A DNA stretch of 57,743 nt, from positions 1 to 57,743 of the forward strand of contig NZ_CVTB01000255.1 of assembly GCF_001050015.1 (NCBI RefSeq), in the 5' to 3' direction. Within the stretch, counting starts at the first letter, position 1. Each line of letters opens with the position of its first letter. Below are positions 45,451-54,450 of this stretch, piece after piece. Under the pieces are notes generated by a model. The model was not told the DNA's origin, made no database searches, and saw nothing but the letters and a program-made list of their open reading frames with translations. This DNA comes from Mycolicibacterium malmesburyense. Its GTDB lineage: Bacteria > Actinomycetota > Actinomycetes > Mycobacteriales > Mycobacteriaceae. The position numbers were made by a program, and so were the translations under genes.

Positions 45451-47130
45451 GTGCCCCATGTGATCACCCAGTCGTGTTGCAGCGACGGGTCGTGTGTCTA
45501 CGCGTGTCCGGTGAACTGCATCCACCCCACACCGGATGAGCCCGGCTTCGCGACCGCCGAGATGCTCTACATCGATCCGGTGGCGTGTGTCGATTGCGGT
45601 GCGTGCGTGTCGGCATGTCCGGTCGGGGCGATCTCGCACGATTCGAAGTTGACGCCCGCGCAGCTTCCGTTCGTCGAGTTGAACGCCGCGTTTTATCCCG
45701 AGCCCGACGGAAAGCTTCCGCCGACGTCGAAGCTGGCGCCGGTCATCGAGGCGCCGGTGGTCTACCCACGCTCAGGCGGACCGCTCACCGTGGCGATCGT
45801 CGGATCGGGACCGGCGGCGATGTACGCCGCCGATGAGCTGCTCACCCAGAAAGGCGTGCGCGTCAACGTATTCGAGCGGCTGCCCACGCCGTACGGATTG
45901 GTGCGCGCCGGCGTGGCACCTGACCATCAGAGCACCAAACGTGTGACCAGACTGTTCGACAGGATCGCAGCCCAACCGGGATTCACCTTCTACCTCAACG
46001 TCGAGGTGGGCACCGACGTGACCCACGACGAGCTGCTCGAACACCACCACGCCGTGCTCTACGCGGTCGGAGCGCCCAACGACCGCCGGCTCGACATCGC
46101 GGGAATGGACCTGCAGGGCACGGGCACCGCCACCGAGTTCGTGGCGTGGTACAACGGCCACCCTGAATACGACTCACTGCCAGTCGATTTGAGTCATGAG
46201 CGGGTCGTCATCGTCGGCAACGGCAACGTCGCCCTCGATGTCGCGCGGATACTGACCACCCCGCCGGATGTCCTTGCGGGCACCGACATCTCGGATCACG
46301 CGCTCGCCGTACTCCGCGACTCGAAGGTGACCGAGGTCGTAATCGCGGCCCGGCGCGGTCCCGCGGATTCGGCGTTCACGCTGCCCGAGCTGATCGGATT
46401 GACCTCGACATGCGAGGTGGTGCTCTCGCCAGAGGATCACGAGTTGGTCGACCGCGACCTGGCCATGACCGAGGATCGCCTGACCCGCAACAAGTTGGAG
46501 GTGTTGAGCAAGCTCGGCGACACGTCCGCACCGGTGACGCGGCCGCGGATCCGCCTGGCCTATCGGCTGACGCCGCAGCGCGTCATCGGCGACGTCCGCG
46601 CCGAGGCGATGGAGTTCACCGTCACCGGCGCCGACGAGGTTCGGCGGGTCGACACGGGGCTGGTGTTGACCTCGATCGGGTACCGCGGCAAGCCGATTCG
46701 CGGGCTCCCCTTCGAGGAGTCGGCGGCGATCGTTCCCAACGACGGCGGTCGCGTCGTCGACCCGCGGTCAGGCGCTCCCGTTCCCGGTAGCTACGTCGCG
46801 GGATGGATCAAGCGTGGACCGACGGGGTTCATCGGCACCAACAAGTCGTGCGCCGCGCAGACCGTGCACAACCTGGTCGCCGACTACAACGACGGCAGGT
46901 TGCGCGACCCGCTGGACAAGCCGGGCGCCCTCGACCGGCTCGTGCGCAGCAGGCGACCCGACATGGTCGACTCCGCCGGCTGGAAGGCGATCGACGCCGC
47001 CGAGGTCGCGCGCGGCGGCGACGAACGTCCGCGCGTGAAGTTCACCGCGGTCGCCGACATGCTGAACGCCGCCGCGGACACGGGCGCGCCCCGGTTCGGC
47101 TGGCGCCTACTCGCCGGCCTGCGCCGGTAG
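45451..47130 (+). CDS. fprB: Ferredoxin/ferredoxin-NADP reductase fusion FprB
   Basis: A 559-residue two-part electron-transfer protein equivalent to Rv0886. The N-terminal ferredoxin has Cys9/10, 15, 19, 23 and Cys46, 49, 52, 56 (CVDCGACVSACPVGAI), a 7Fe/8Fe type. The reductase follows, with FAD loop VAIVGSGPAAMYAADELL near 120 and the NADPH-binding GNGNVALDVARIL near 255. It moves electrons from NADPH to iron-sulfur or oxygenase partners. It starts at GTG 45451, 13 bp after the diiron oxygenase stop. Confidence 0.95.
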   Translation: MPHVITQSCCSDGSCVYACPVNCIHPTPDEPGFATAEMLYIDPVACVDCGACVSACPVGAISHDSKLTPAQLPFVELNAAFYPEPDGKLPPTSKLAPVIEAPVVYPRSGGPLTVAIVGSGPAAMYAADELLTQKGVRVNVFERLPTPYGLVRAGVAPDHQSTKRVTRLFDRIAAQPGFTFYLNVEVGTDVTHDELLEHHHAVLYAVGAPNDRRLDIAGMDLQGTGTATEFVAWYNGHPEYDSLPVDLSHERVVIVGNGNVALDVARILTTPPDVLAGTDISDHALAVLRDSKVTEVVIAARRGPADSAFTLPELIGLTSTCEVVLSPEDHELVDRDLAMTEDRLTRNKLEVLSKLGDTSAPVTRPRIRLAYRLTPQRVIGDVRAEAMEFTVTGADEVRRVDTGLVLTSIGYRGKPIRGLPFEESAAIVPNDGGRVVDPRSGAPVPGSYVAGWIKRGPTGFIGTNKSCAAQTVHNLVADYNDGRLRDPLDKPGALDRLVRSRRPDMVDSAGWKAIDAAEVARGGDERPRVKFTAVADMLNAAADTGAPRFGWRLLAGLRR

Positions 47131-47135
47131 CACCG

Positions 47136-47591
47136 TCATTGGTGCTGCTGCACCGCCTTCTCGATCTCCTCGGGGCTGACCTCGCGCACCGGCTGGCCCA
47201 TCGACCACATGTGCCCGAAGGGGTCGCGCAGTTCGCCGTAGCGGTCGCCCCAGAACATGTCGTCGAGCGGCATCACGATCGTCGCGCCGGCGTCGATCGC
47301 CTTCTGGAACTTGGCGTCGACATCGGTGACCGTCAGATGGATGGTCACCGGCGAACCGCCGAGCACTTCCGGCGTCACCGACTTGCCGTCGTTCATCTCC
47401 GGGAAGTCGTCGTTGAGCATCACCAGCGCCCCGTTGATCCGCAGCGCGGCGTGGAACAGCCGCTTGCCGTCCGGTCCGGGCACCCGGCCCAGCTCCTCGG
47501 CGTCGAACGCCTTGACGTAGAAGTCGATGGCCGCGGCGCCGTCACTGACCGTGAGCATGGGGGACACCTCGGGCTTCACGTCGATGGCCAT
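47136..47591 (-). CDS. VOC-family (PhnB/glyoxalase-like) protein
   Basis: A 151-residue VOC-fold protein of the PhnB-like type (TVSDGAAAIDFYVKAFDAEELGR, then MPLDDMFWGDRYGELRDPFGHMW). The conserved GDRYGxxxDPFGHxW end is clear. Equivalent to Rv0887c. AAGGAGC precedes the ATG. Substrate is unknown. It is convergent with fprB, 5 bp between stops, and has a strong hairpin in its leader. Confidence 0.88.
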   Translation of the reverse strand: MAIDVKPEVSPMLTVSDGAAAIDFYVKAFDAEELGRVPGPDGKRLFHAALRINGALVMLNDDFPEMNDGKSVTPEVLGGSPVTIHLTVTDVDAKFQKAIDAGATIVMPLDDMFWGDRYGELRDPFGHMWSMGQPVREVSPEEIEKAVQQHQ

Positions 47592-47635
47592 GGAAAAGCT
47601 CCTTCCGATTGGGTTGGGCCCGCTGACGGGCTACC

Positions 47636-47673
47636 GGTACCGACCGGCGCAGAGCGCCGGATTCATCGGTACC
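47636..47673. promoter_or_regulatory. Leader hairpin of the VOC gene
   Basis: GGTACCGA (47636-47643) and TCGGTACC (47666-47673) enclose an inner perfect stem, CCGGCGC (47644-47650) and GCGCCGG (47654-47660), with a three-base loop and a five-base bulge on one side. It lies 45-82 bases upstream of the VOC start. Confidence 0.55.
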
Positions 47674-47708
47674 CGCGCCATGCAACCACCGCCCACCGAC
47701 AAGCCTTG

Positions 47709-47749
47709 ACGGGTTGATCGCAAGCACGGGATGAAGGGGATCAACCCGT
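47709..47749 (-). terminator. Terminator-like hairpin downstream of the mycothiol-isomerase-like gene
   Basis: ACGGGTTGATC (47709-47719) and GATCAACCCGT (47739-47749) are perfect inverted 11-mers with a 19-base loop, 18 bases past the stop of the minus-strand gene at 47768. No U-tract follows. It probably ends the citA transcript before the VOC gene. Confidence 0.6.
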
Positions 47750-47767
47750 TAGTGCCCTCCGACAGGA

Positions 47768-48370
47768 TCAGACGATCGAGAAGGACGGCGGAAGCCCGTC
47801 GCGGCCCGTCAGCGCCACGAGGACCCTCTCACCTTCCTGTTCGGCGGCGATGCGTGCCGCCAGCACCAGCGCCTCCTCCAGCACTGGAGGTGGAAGCGTC
47901 AACGAAACCCCAAGGGCGCGGGCGATATCGAGGCTGTGGACGGCGAGCTCGAACGTCCGCGTCGGCAAATAGGTCCGCAGTCGGATGCCCAGCCCGCCGA
48001 TCACCCGGATCAGCGGATCGCCCACCGCCTCCAGCCGCGCCAGCGCTCGTGCGACAAGGTCGGCGACGGCGGCCGCCGGGTCGTCACCCAGGTCGCGCCC
48101 GGCCTGCCTGCCGCGCTCGGCTACGTCGGCGGGATCCATGCCCAGCGCCGTCGGATTCACCCGCGCGTAGTACTCGTGCGGCGTGGCGATGTCGGCGCGA
48201 TCGGCGGCGGTGTCGAGGTAGGTCAGCACCGTGGTCAGCGAGCGCGACGTGTGCCCGACGAGCGAGCGCACATCCCAGTCGCCCAGCCCCGGCTTCGACC
48301 AGGCGTCAGCGGGGATTCTGCCGACGAGGTCCGCGAAACCGTGCGCCGCCGCGGCGAACGTCGTGGTCAC
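47768..48370 (-). CDS. Mycothiol-dependent maleylpyruvate isomerase-like (DinB superfamily) protein
   Basis: A 200-residue protein of the TIGR03086/maleylpyruvate-isomerase N-terminal type (WSKPGLGDWDVRSLVGHTSRSLTTVLTYLD), with the metal-ligand His of VGHTSRS and later TRTFELAVHSLDIARALG. Members use mycothiol or bind metal. The GTG at 48370 overlaps the citA stop in a GTGA, so it is coupled to citA. Confidence 0.8.
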   Translation of the reverse strand: MTTTFAAAAHGFADLVGRIPADAWSKPGLGDWDVRSLVGHTSRSLTTVLTYLDTAADRADIATPHEYYARVNPTALGMDPADVAERGRQAGRDLGDDPAAAVADLVARALARLEAVGDPLIRVIGGLGIRLRTYLPTRTFELAVHSLDIARALGVSLTLPPPVLEEALVLAARIAAEQEGERVLVALTGRDGLPPSFSIV

Positions 48371-49485
48371 GACCGGGCGATCTGGTCCCAGCCCTCGACC
48401 GACTCGGGGCTGCGCGGCGCCGGTCCGACGTAGATCGCCGACGGACGCACCAGCTTGCCGAGCCGCTTCTGCTCGAGGATGTGCGCACACCACCCGGCGG
48501 TGCGGCCACAGGTGAACATCGCGGGCATCATCTTGGTCGGCACCTGCGCGAAGTCCAGGATCACCGCTGCCCAGAACTCGACGTTGGTCTCGATGGCGCG
48601 GTCAGGCCGCCGCTCGCGCAACTCCGTCAGCGCGGCCTGCTCGAGCGCGGCGGCGACCTCGTAGCGCGGGGCCTCGAGCCGCTTGGCCGTCGCGCGCAGC
48701 ACCCGGGCCCGCGGGTCCTCGGCGCGGTAGACCCGGTGTCCGAAGCCCATCAGCTTCTCCTTGCGGTCGAGGATGCCCTTGACGACGTTGCGGGCGTCGC
48801 CGGTGTTCTCGGCCTCCTCGATCATCGGGATCACCCGCGCCGGGGCGCCGCCGTGCAGCGGTCCGCTCATGGCGCCGATGGCCCCGGACAGGGCGGCCGC
48901 GACGTCGGCGCCGGTCGACGCGATCACGCGGGCGGTGAACGTCGAGGCGTTCATGCCGTGCTCGGCGGCGCTCACCCAGTAGGCGTCGATGGCCTCGACG
49001 TGCCGGGGATCGGGATCGCCCTGCCAGCGGGTCATGAATCGCTCTGTCACCGTTGAACATTCGTCGATGGTGCGCTGCGGGACCGCGGGTTGATAGATGC
49101 CGCGCGCCGACTGCGCGACGTAGGACAGCGCCATCACCGACGCCCGGGCGAGGTGTTCGCGAGCGGTGGCGTCGTCGATGTCGAGCAACGGGGGATAGCC
49201 CCAGATCGGCGCCAGCATCGCCAGCCCGGCCTGGACGTCGACGCGGACATCGCCGCTGTGGATGGGCAGCGGGAACGGTTCGGCCGGCGGCAGACCGTCG
49301 CCGAATTTGCCGTCGACCAGCAGCGCCCACACGTCGCCGAAGGTCACCCGCTGGTTGACCAGGTCCTCGATGTCGACGCCGCGGTAGCGCAGCGCGCCGC
49401 CGTCCTTGTCGGGTTCGGCGATCTCGGAGGTGAAGGCGACGACGCCTTCGAGGCCGGGTACGAAATCTTCAGGCACCGCAGTCAT
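48367..49485 (-). CDS. citA: Citrate synthase 2 (CitA)
   Basis: A 372-residue citrate synthase equivalent to Rv0889c, which joins acetyl-CoA and oxaloacetate. Visible are LRYRGVDIEDLV, AAEHGMNASTF with a catalytic His, MSGPLHGGAP with another, and MGFGHRVYRAEDPRAR. It is shorter than the main enzyme encoded by gltA2 at 51091, so two citrate synthase genes lie within 4 kb. 2-methylcitrate synthase activity is an alternative. Confidence 0.93.
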   Translation of the reverse strand: MTAVPEDFVPGLEGVVAFTSEIAEPDKDGGALRYRGVDIEDLVNQRVTFGDVWALLVDGKFGDGLPPAEPFPLPIHSGDVRVDVQAGLAMLAPIWGYPPLLDIDDATAREHLARASVMALSYVAQSARGIYQPAVPQRTIDECSTVTERFMTRWQGDPDPRHVEAIDAYWVSAAEHGMNASTFTARVIASTGADVAAALSGAIGAMSGPLHGGAPARVIPMIEEAENTGDARNVVKGILDRKEKLMGFGHRVYRAEDPRARVLRATAKRLEAPRYEVAAALEQAALTELRERRPDRAIETNVEFWAAVILDFAQVPTKMMPAMFTCGRTAGWCAHILEQKRLGKLVRPSAIYVGPAPRSPESVEGWDQIARS

Positions 49486-49568
49486 GGCCAGATTCTCGCA
49501 CCCCCGGTGGGGCGCTCATCTGGCGGTTGCTGACACGGCGGCGGGCGATGTGGGCGTAGCGTTGTCGC

Positions 49569-50231
49569 GTGGCGGAGGTCGACGACCAACACTTGGCGAG
49601 GATGCGCGTGGAATACGGTTCTGCGGAAAAGGACGGCAGTCCCGATCTGGACGTCGAATGGCTGGCCGACGGCTGGGTTGCGTTGCTGCGCAAGTGGTTA
49701 GCCGATGCCGAGCGGGCCGGCGTCGCCGAACCCAACGCGATGGTCGTCGGGACCGTCGACGGCCGAGGCCGGCCCGTCACCCGGTCGGTGCTGTGCAAGA
49801 GCATCGACGAGGCGGGTATCACGTTCTACACCAACTACGACTCCGAGAAGGGCGAGCAGTTGGCGGCGACGCCGTACGCGTCGGCCACGTTCCCCTGGTA
49901 CCTGATCGGGCGCCAGGTGCACGTCCGCGGTCCGGTGACGAAAGTGTCCGCGGAGGAAACGGCCGCGTACTGGTCGAAGCGCCCGAGGGGCTCGCAGCTC
50001 GGCGCGTGGGCGTCGTACCAGTCGAAGCCGGTCGCCTCCCGCGCGGCGCTACTCGAGCAACTGGCCGAGGTGACACAGCGGTTCGAAGGCCACGACACCG
50101 TGCCGGTGCCGCCGAACTGGGGCGGCTACCGGATCGCCCCTGAGGTCGTCGAGTTCTGGCAGGGCCGGGAGGACCGGGTGCACAACAGGATTCGGATTCA
50201 GGACGGTCGGATCGAGCGACTGCAGCCTTAG
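49569..50231 (+). CDS. pdxH: Pyridoxamine 5'-phosphate oxidase PdxH
   Basis: A 220-residue true PdxH, making pyridoxal phosphate with [32 protein letters not shown], in adjoining pieces, carries the FMN phosphate contacts, and the active-site signature [13 protein letters not shown] and [24 protein letters not shown] (adjoining) are complete. GTG start. It is divergent from citA. M. tuberculosis has its pdxH elsewhere (Rv2607). Confidence 0.93.
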   Translation: MAEVDDQHLARMRVEYGSAEKDGSPDLDVEWLADGWVALLRKWLADAERAGVAEPNAMVVGTVDGRGRPVTRSVLCKSIDEAGITFYTNYDSEKGEQLAATPYASATFPWYLIGRQVHVRGPVTKVSAEETAAYWSKRPRGSQLGAWASYQSKPVASRAALLEQLAEVTQRFEGHDTVPVPPNWGGYRIAPEVVEFWQGREDRVHNRIRIQDGRIERLQP

Positions 50232-50343
50232 AGCCGGGTGTTCGCTGCGGCGAGGCAACGACCCGAAATGCGGACGTTGATCATGTTATTGGCCTTTTCG
50301 AATTCTTAGCTCCTTCATAGATTCGGCGGTTAGGATCGCCTTC

Positions 50344-50994
50344 GTGCCTGACGGTAGGGGGGCGCAGACTCTCGGGCTGCGTGAGCGCAAGAAACAGCGC
50401 ACGCGTGCGACACTCATCGACGCCGCCGTGGAACTGTGCAAGAGCCAGGGTTTCGACAACACCACGGTGGACCAGATCGCCGCGGTGGCCGACGTCTCAC
50501 CGCGTACGTTCAGTCGGTACTTCCCGACCAAGGACTCCATCGCGCTGGCCCTGGTCGACGAAATCGTCGGTGAAGTCGCCCTCGAACTGGCCCGCCAACC
50601 CGCCGGGCTGAATCACCTTGAGGCCATCCTGCGCGCCTACGTCGCGATGGGGCAGGCGGCCAAGCACGCGGGACCCGACGATCTGCGAGCCGACCGGGTG
50701 TTGTGCATCGCCCGGATCGTCCTGTCGTCGCCGACGCTGCGACAGGTCACCGTCGAATTCCGGGGCAACGCGCTTGAAAGGGCACTCGCCAGACGCATGG
50801 GGGTCGACCTGGCCGACCGCAGGGTCAGGCTCGCATCGGCGACGTGGAGTGCGGTGATCATGACGGCGCTAGCCGACGTCGTGCAGGTCAACAGCGACTG
50901 GTCGACGGTGTCGGTGGACGACTTGATCGACCGTTTGGAGACGGTCTTCGCGGAGTTCACCGGACTGTTGGGTAATCTGCGTCAGCCCGTCTGA
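50344..50994 (+). CDS. TetR-family regulator
   Basis: A 216-residue TetR protein. The helix-turn-helix is in RTRATLIDAAVELCKSQGFDNTTVDQIAAVADVSPRTFSRYFPTKDS (two adjoining parts). Ligand and targets are unknown; no clear palindrome was found in the 112-bp gap ahead of it. GTG start at 50344. A hairpin terminator lies directly after its stop, separating it from gltA2. Confidence 0.88.
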   Translation: MPDGRGAQTLGLRERKKQRTRATLIDAAVELCKSQGFDNTTVDQIAAVADVSPRTFSRYFPTKDSIALALVDEIVGEVALELARQPAGLNHLEAILRAYVAMGQAAKHAGPDDLRADRVLCIARIVLSSPTLRQVTVEFRGNALERALARRMGVDLADRRVRLASATWSAVIMTALADVVQVNSDWSTVSVDDLIDRLETVFAEFTGLLGNLRQPV

Positions 50995-51001
50995 GCAAGT
51001 G

Positions 51002-51019
51002 ACGCCCCCGCTGGGGCGT
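51002..51019 (+). terminator. Hairpin after the TetR gene
   Basis: ACGCCCC (51002-51008) and GGGGCGT (51013-51019) form a perfect 7-bp stem with a four-base loop, seven bases after the TetR stop. There is no U-tract. Confidence 0.6.
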
Positions 51020-51038
51020 GGCCGCCGGAATGGGACTA

Positions 51039-51054
51039 CCTTTTGTAGGAGCAA
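51039..51054 (+). promoter_or_regulatory. Promoter-proximal motif shared with cspB
   Basis: CCTTTTGTAGGAGCAA lies 36 bases before the gltA2 start and matches 14 of 16 bases of the motif before cspB (34069-34084). It may mark a common promoter type for two highly expressed genes. Confidence 0.3.
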
Positions 51055-51090
51055 TGTTCGAATACTCCCAGCAGCGACGAAGGGAACCTC

Positions 51091-52398
<1,308 letters not shown>

Positions 52399-52414
52399 GT
52401 CCTGGCGTCTCCCG

Positions 52415-52479
52415 CGCCGAACGTGGGTTACCCGCACGTTCTGGGCGCCCGGAGCGTGACGTAACCCCAACATTCGACG
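52415..52479. repeat. Dispersed intergenic palindrome, copy 2
   Basis: Left arm CGCCGAACGTGGGTTACC is identical to that at 14391. The right arm GTAACCCCAACATTCGACG (52461-52479) is a diverged inverted copy with one extra base. It starts 17 bp after gltA2 and could serve as its terminator, but copy 1 lies between divergent starts, so the family is not simply terminators. Confidence 0.75.
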
Positions 52480-52514
52480 TCGCGCATCTCACTCTCGCGC
52501 ACTCTTGCCGGGCG

Positions 52515-52538
52515 AACAGTTGTAGTTTCACAATTGTT
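52515..52538. promoter_or_regulatory. Probable MarR operator overlapping the efflux-pump promoter
   Basis: AACAGTTGT (52515-52523) and ACAATTGTT (52530-52538) are inverted 9-mers with one mismatch and a six-base centre. TAGTTT (52523-52528) inside it fits a TANNNT -10, so a protein bound here would block the promoter of the efflux-marR pair. The pump GTG is two bases after the dyad, which suggests a leaderless or nearly leaderless mRNA. Confidence 0.55.
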
Positions 52539-52540
52539 GG

Positions 52541-53977
52541 GTGAATGAAACCGTCGTCCGGTCAATGAGCGCTCGGCGCAAGGCCATCATCTTGGTGACC
52601 TGCTGTCTGAGCCTGTTGATCGTGTCGATGGACGCGACCATCGTCAACGTCGCGATACCCAACATCCGCGCCGATCTCGACGCCACCGGGTCTCAGCTGC
52701 AGTGGGTGATCGACATCTACACGTTGGTGTTGGCCTCGCTGCTGCTGTTGTCGGGGGCGACCGCGGATCGGTTCGGCCGCCGCGGCACGTTCCAGATCGG
52801 GCTGACGGTGTTCGCGGTGGCGTCGCTGCTGTGCAGCCTGGCGCCGAACATCGAAACGCTGATCGCGGCGCGCTTTCTACAAGCGATCGGCGGATCGATG
52901 ATGAACCCCGTCGCGATGTCGATCATCACCCAGGTGTTCACCGGGCGGGTGGAACGAGCGCGAGCCATCGGCATATGGGGTGGCGTGGTCGGAATCTCGA
53001 TGGCCGCGGGGCCGATAGTCGGCGGTGTGCTCATCGAGTGGATCAATTGGCGCGCGGTGTTCTGGATCAATCTGCCGATCTGCGCGCTGGCGATCCTGCT
53101 GACCGTCATTTTCGTTCCGCAGTCCAAGTCGGCGACGATGCGCGACGTCGACCCGGTCGGGCAGTTACTGGGCATGGCGTTCCTGTTCGGCCTCGTCTTC
53201 GTGCTCATCGAGGGCCCGGTCATGGGGTGGACAGACGTTCGTACGGTCGCCGTGGCGGTCGGCGCGGTCGCCGCCTTCGTTGGCTTCCTGGCATATGAGG
53301 CGCGTCGACGTGATCCGTTCATCGATCTGCGGTTCTTTCGGAGCATTCCGTTCGCGTCGGCGACGATGATCGCGGTGTGCGCGTTCGCGTCATGGGGTGC
53401 GTTCCTATTCATGATGTCGTTGTACCTACAGGACGAGCGTGGCTTCTCGGCGTTCCACACGGGATTGATCTATCTTCCGATAGCGGTTGGGGCGCTAATC
53501 TTTTCGCCGTTGTCGGGCCGGATGGTCGGACGGTTCGGCGCGAGGCCGTCGCTGCTGATCGCGGGCACACTGACCACCGCGGCGACGGTGATGTTGGCTC
53601 AGCTGTCGGCGACGACGCCTGTCTGGGAGCTGCTGGTGATCTTCGCGGTGTTCGGCATCGGGTTCTCGATGGTCAACGCGCCAGTGACGAACGCTGCGGT
53701 CAGCGGCATGCCGACCGACCGGGCGGGCGCGGCGTCGGCGATAGCCTCGACCAGTAGGCAGGTGGGGGTGAGTATCGGTGTGGCACTGTGTGGTTCGGTC
53801 GCCGGGGGTGCGCTGGTAGCGATGGGTCCGGACTTTGCTACGGCCACCCGTCCGCTGTGGCTGATCTGCGCGGCATTAGGCGTAGCGATCATCGTGCTGG
53901 GCTGGTACTCGACGTCCGACAGGGCGCTGCGGTCAGCGGATCGACTGGAACCGTTGGTGGCGGCCGATGTCCGGTAA
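52541..53977 (+). CDS. DHA2-family MFS drug efflux transporter
   Basis: A 478-residue, 14-helix MFS pump. MDATIVNVAIPNI in helix 1 and GATADRFGRRGTFQIG (motif A) in the first loop are the drug:H+ antiporter-2 signatures. It exports toxic organic compounds, specificity unknown. GTG at 52541 is used; ATG at 52565 (MSARRKAI) is possible. It overlaps the downstream marR gene by 11 bp. Confidence 0.92.
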   Translation: MNETVVRSMSARRKAIILVTCCLSLLIVSMDATIVNVAIPNIRADLDATGSQLQWVIDIYTLVLASLLLLSGATADRFGRRGTFQIGLTVFAVASLLCSLAPNIETLIAARFLQAIGGSMMNPVAMSIITQVFTGRVERARAIGIWGGVVGISMAAGPIVGGVLIEWINWRAVFWINLPICALAILLTVIFVPQSKSATMRDVDPVGQLLGMAFLFGLVFVLIEGPVMGWTDVRTVAVAVGAVAAFVGFLAYEARRRDPFIDLRFFRSIPFASATMIAVCAFASWGAFLFMMSLYLQDERGFSAFHTGLIYLPIAVGALIFSPLSGRMVGRFGARPSLLIAGTLTTAATVMLAQLSATTPVWELLVIFAVFGIGFSMVNAPVTNAAVSGMPTDRAGAASAIASTSRQVGVSIGVALCGSVAGGALVAMGPDFATATRPLWLICAALGVAIIVLGWYSTSDRALRSADRLEPLVAADVR

Positions 53978-54386
53978 GCGGGTGGCCGACGAGGCGTGGC
54001 GGGTGATGGCGGCGTTCGTCATCGAGAACCACGACAGCTGGAAGCGGGCCGTCGTCGAAGAGTCCGGGTTGCCGTTCAGCAGGGTGCGCATCTTGCTACG
54101 GCTGAGCCGACGGGCGATGACGGTCAAGGAGTTAGCGCATGCGGCGACGATCGACGCGCCGGCGGCGACCGTCGCGGTCAACGACCTGGAGGGGCGCGGG
54201 TTGGTGGTGCGTCAGGTGGATCCGGAGAACCGCCGGTGCAAGCGAGTGTCGCTCACGGATGCGGGGCGCGCCATGGTCGCCAGGATCGACGCGGTCGAGG
54301 ATCCGGCTCCGGAGCCTATGGCTGCGCTGGACGACAGCGAGCTGGAGGCATTGCGCGCCATTCTTGCCAAGTTTTTGCCGAAATAG
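53967..54386 (+). CDS. MarR-family regulator
   Basis: A 139-residue winged-helix MarR protein (SRVRILLRLSRRAMTVKELAHAATIDAPAATVAVNDLEGRGLV, in adjoining parts; the wing follows with DPENRRCKRVSLTDAG). The gene starts 11 bp inside the transporter gene, so it is translated from the same mRNA and probably represses its own operon through the dyad at 52515-52538. Ligand unknown. Confidence 0.9.
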   Translation: MSGKRVADEAWRVMAAFVIENHDSWKRAVVEESGLPFSRVRILLRLSRRAMTVKELAHAATIDAPAATVAVNDLEGRGLVVRQVDPENRRCKRVSLTDAGRAMVARIDAVEDPAPEPMAALDDSELEALRAILAKFLPK

Positions 54387-54450
54387 CGTTCCTGGTCGCG
54401 GATCGTGCGATTTCGCAACCCCTGCCTCTCGCTCGGCGCACGATTACACG

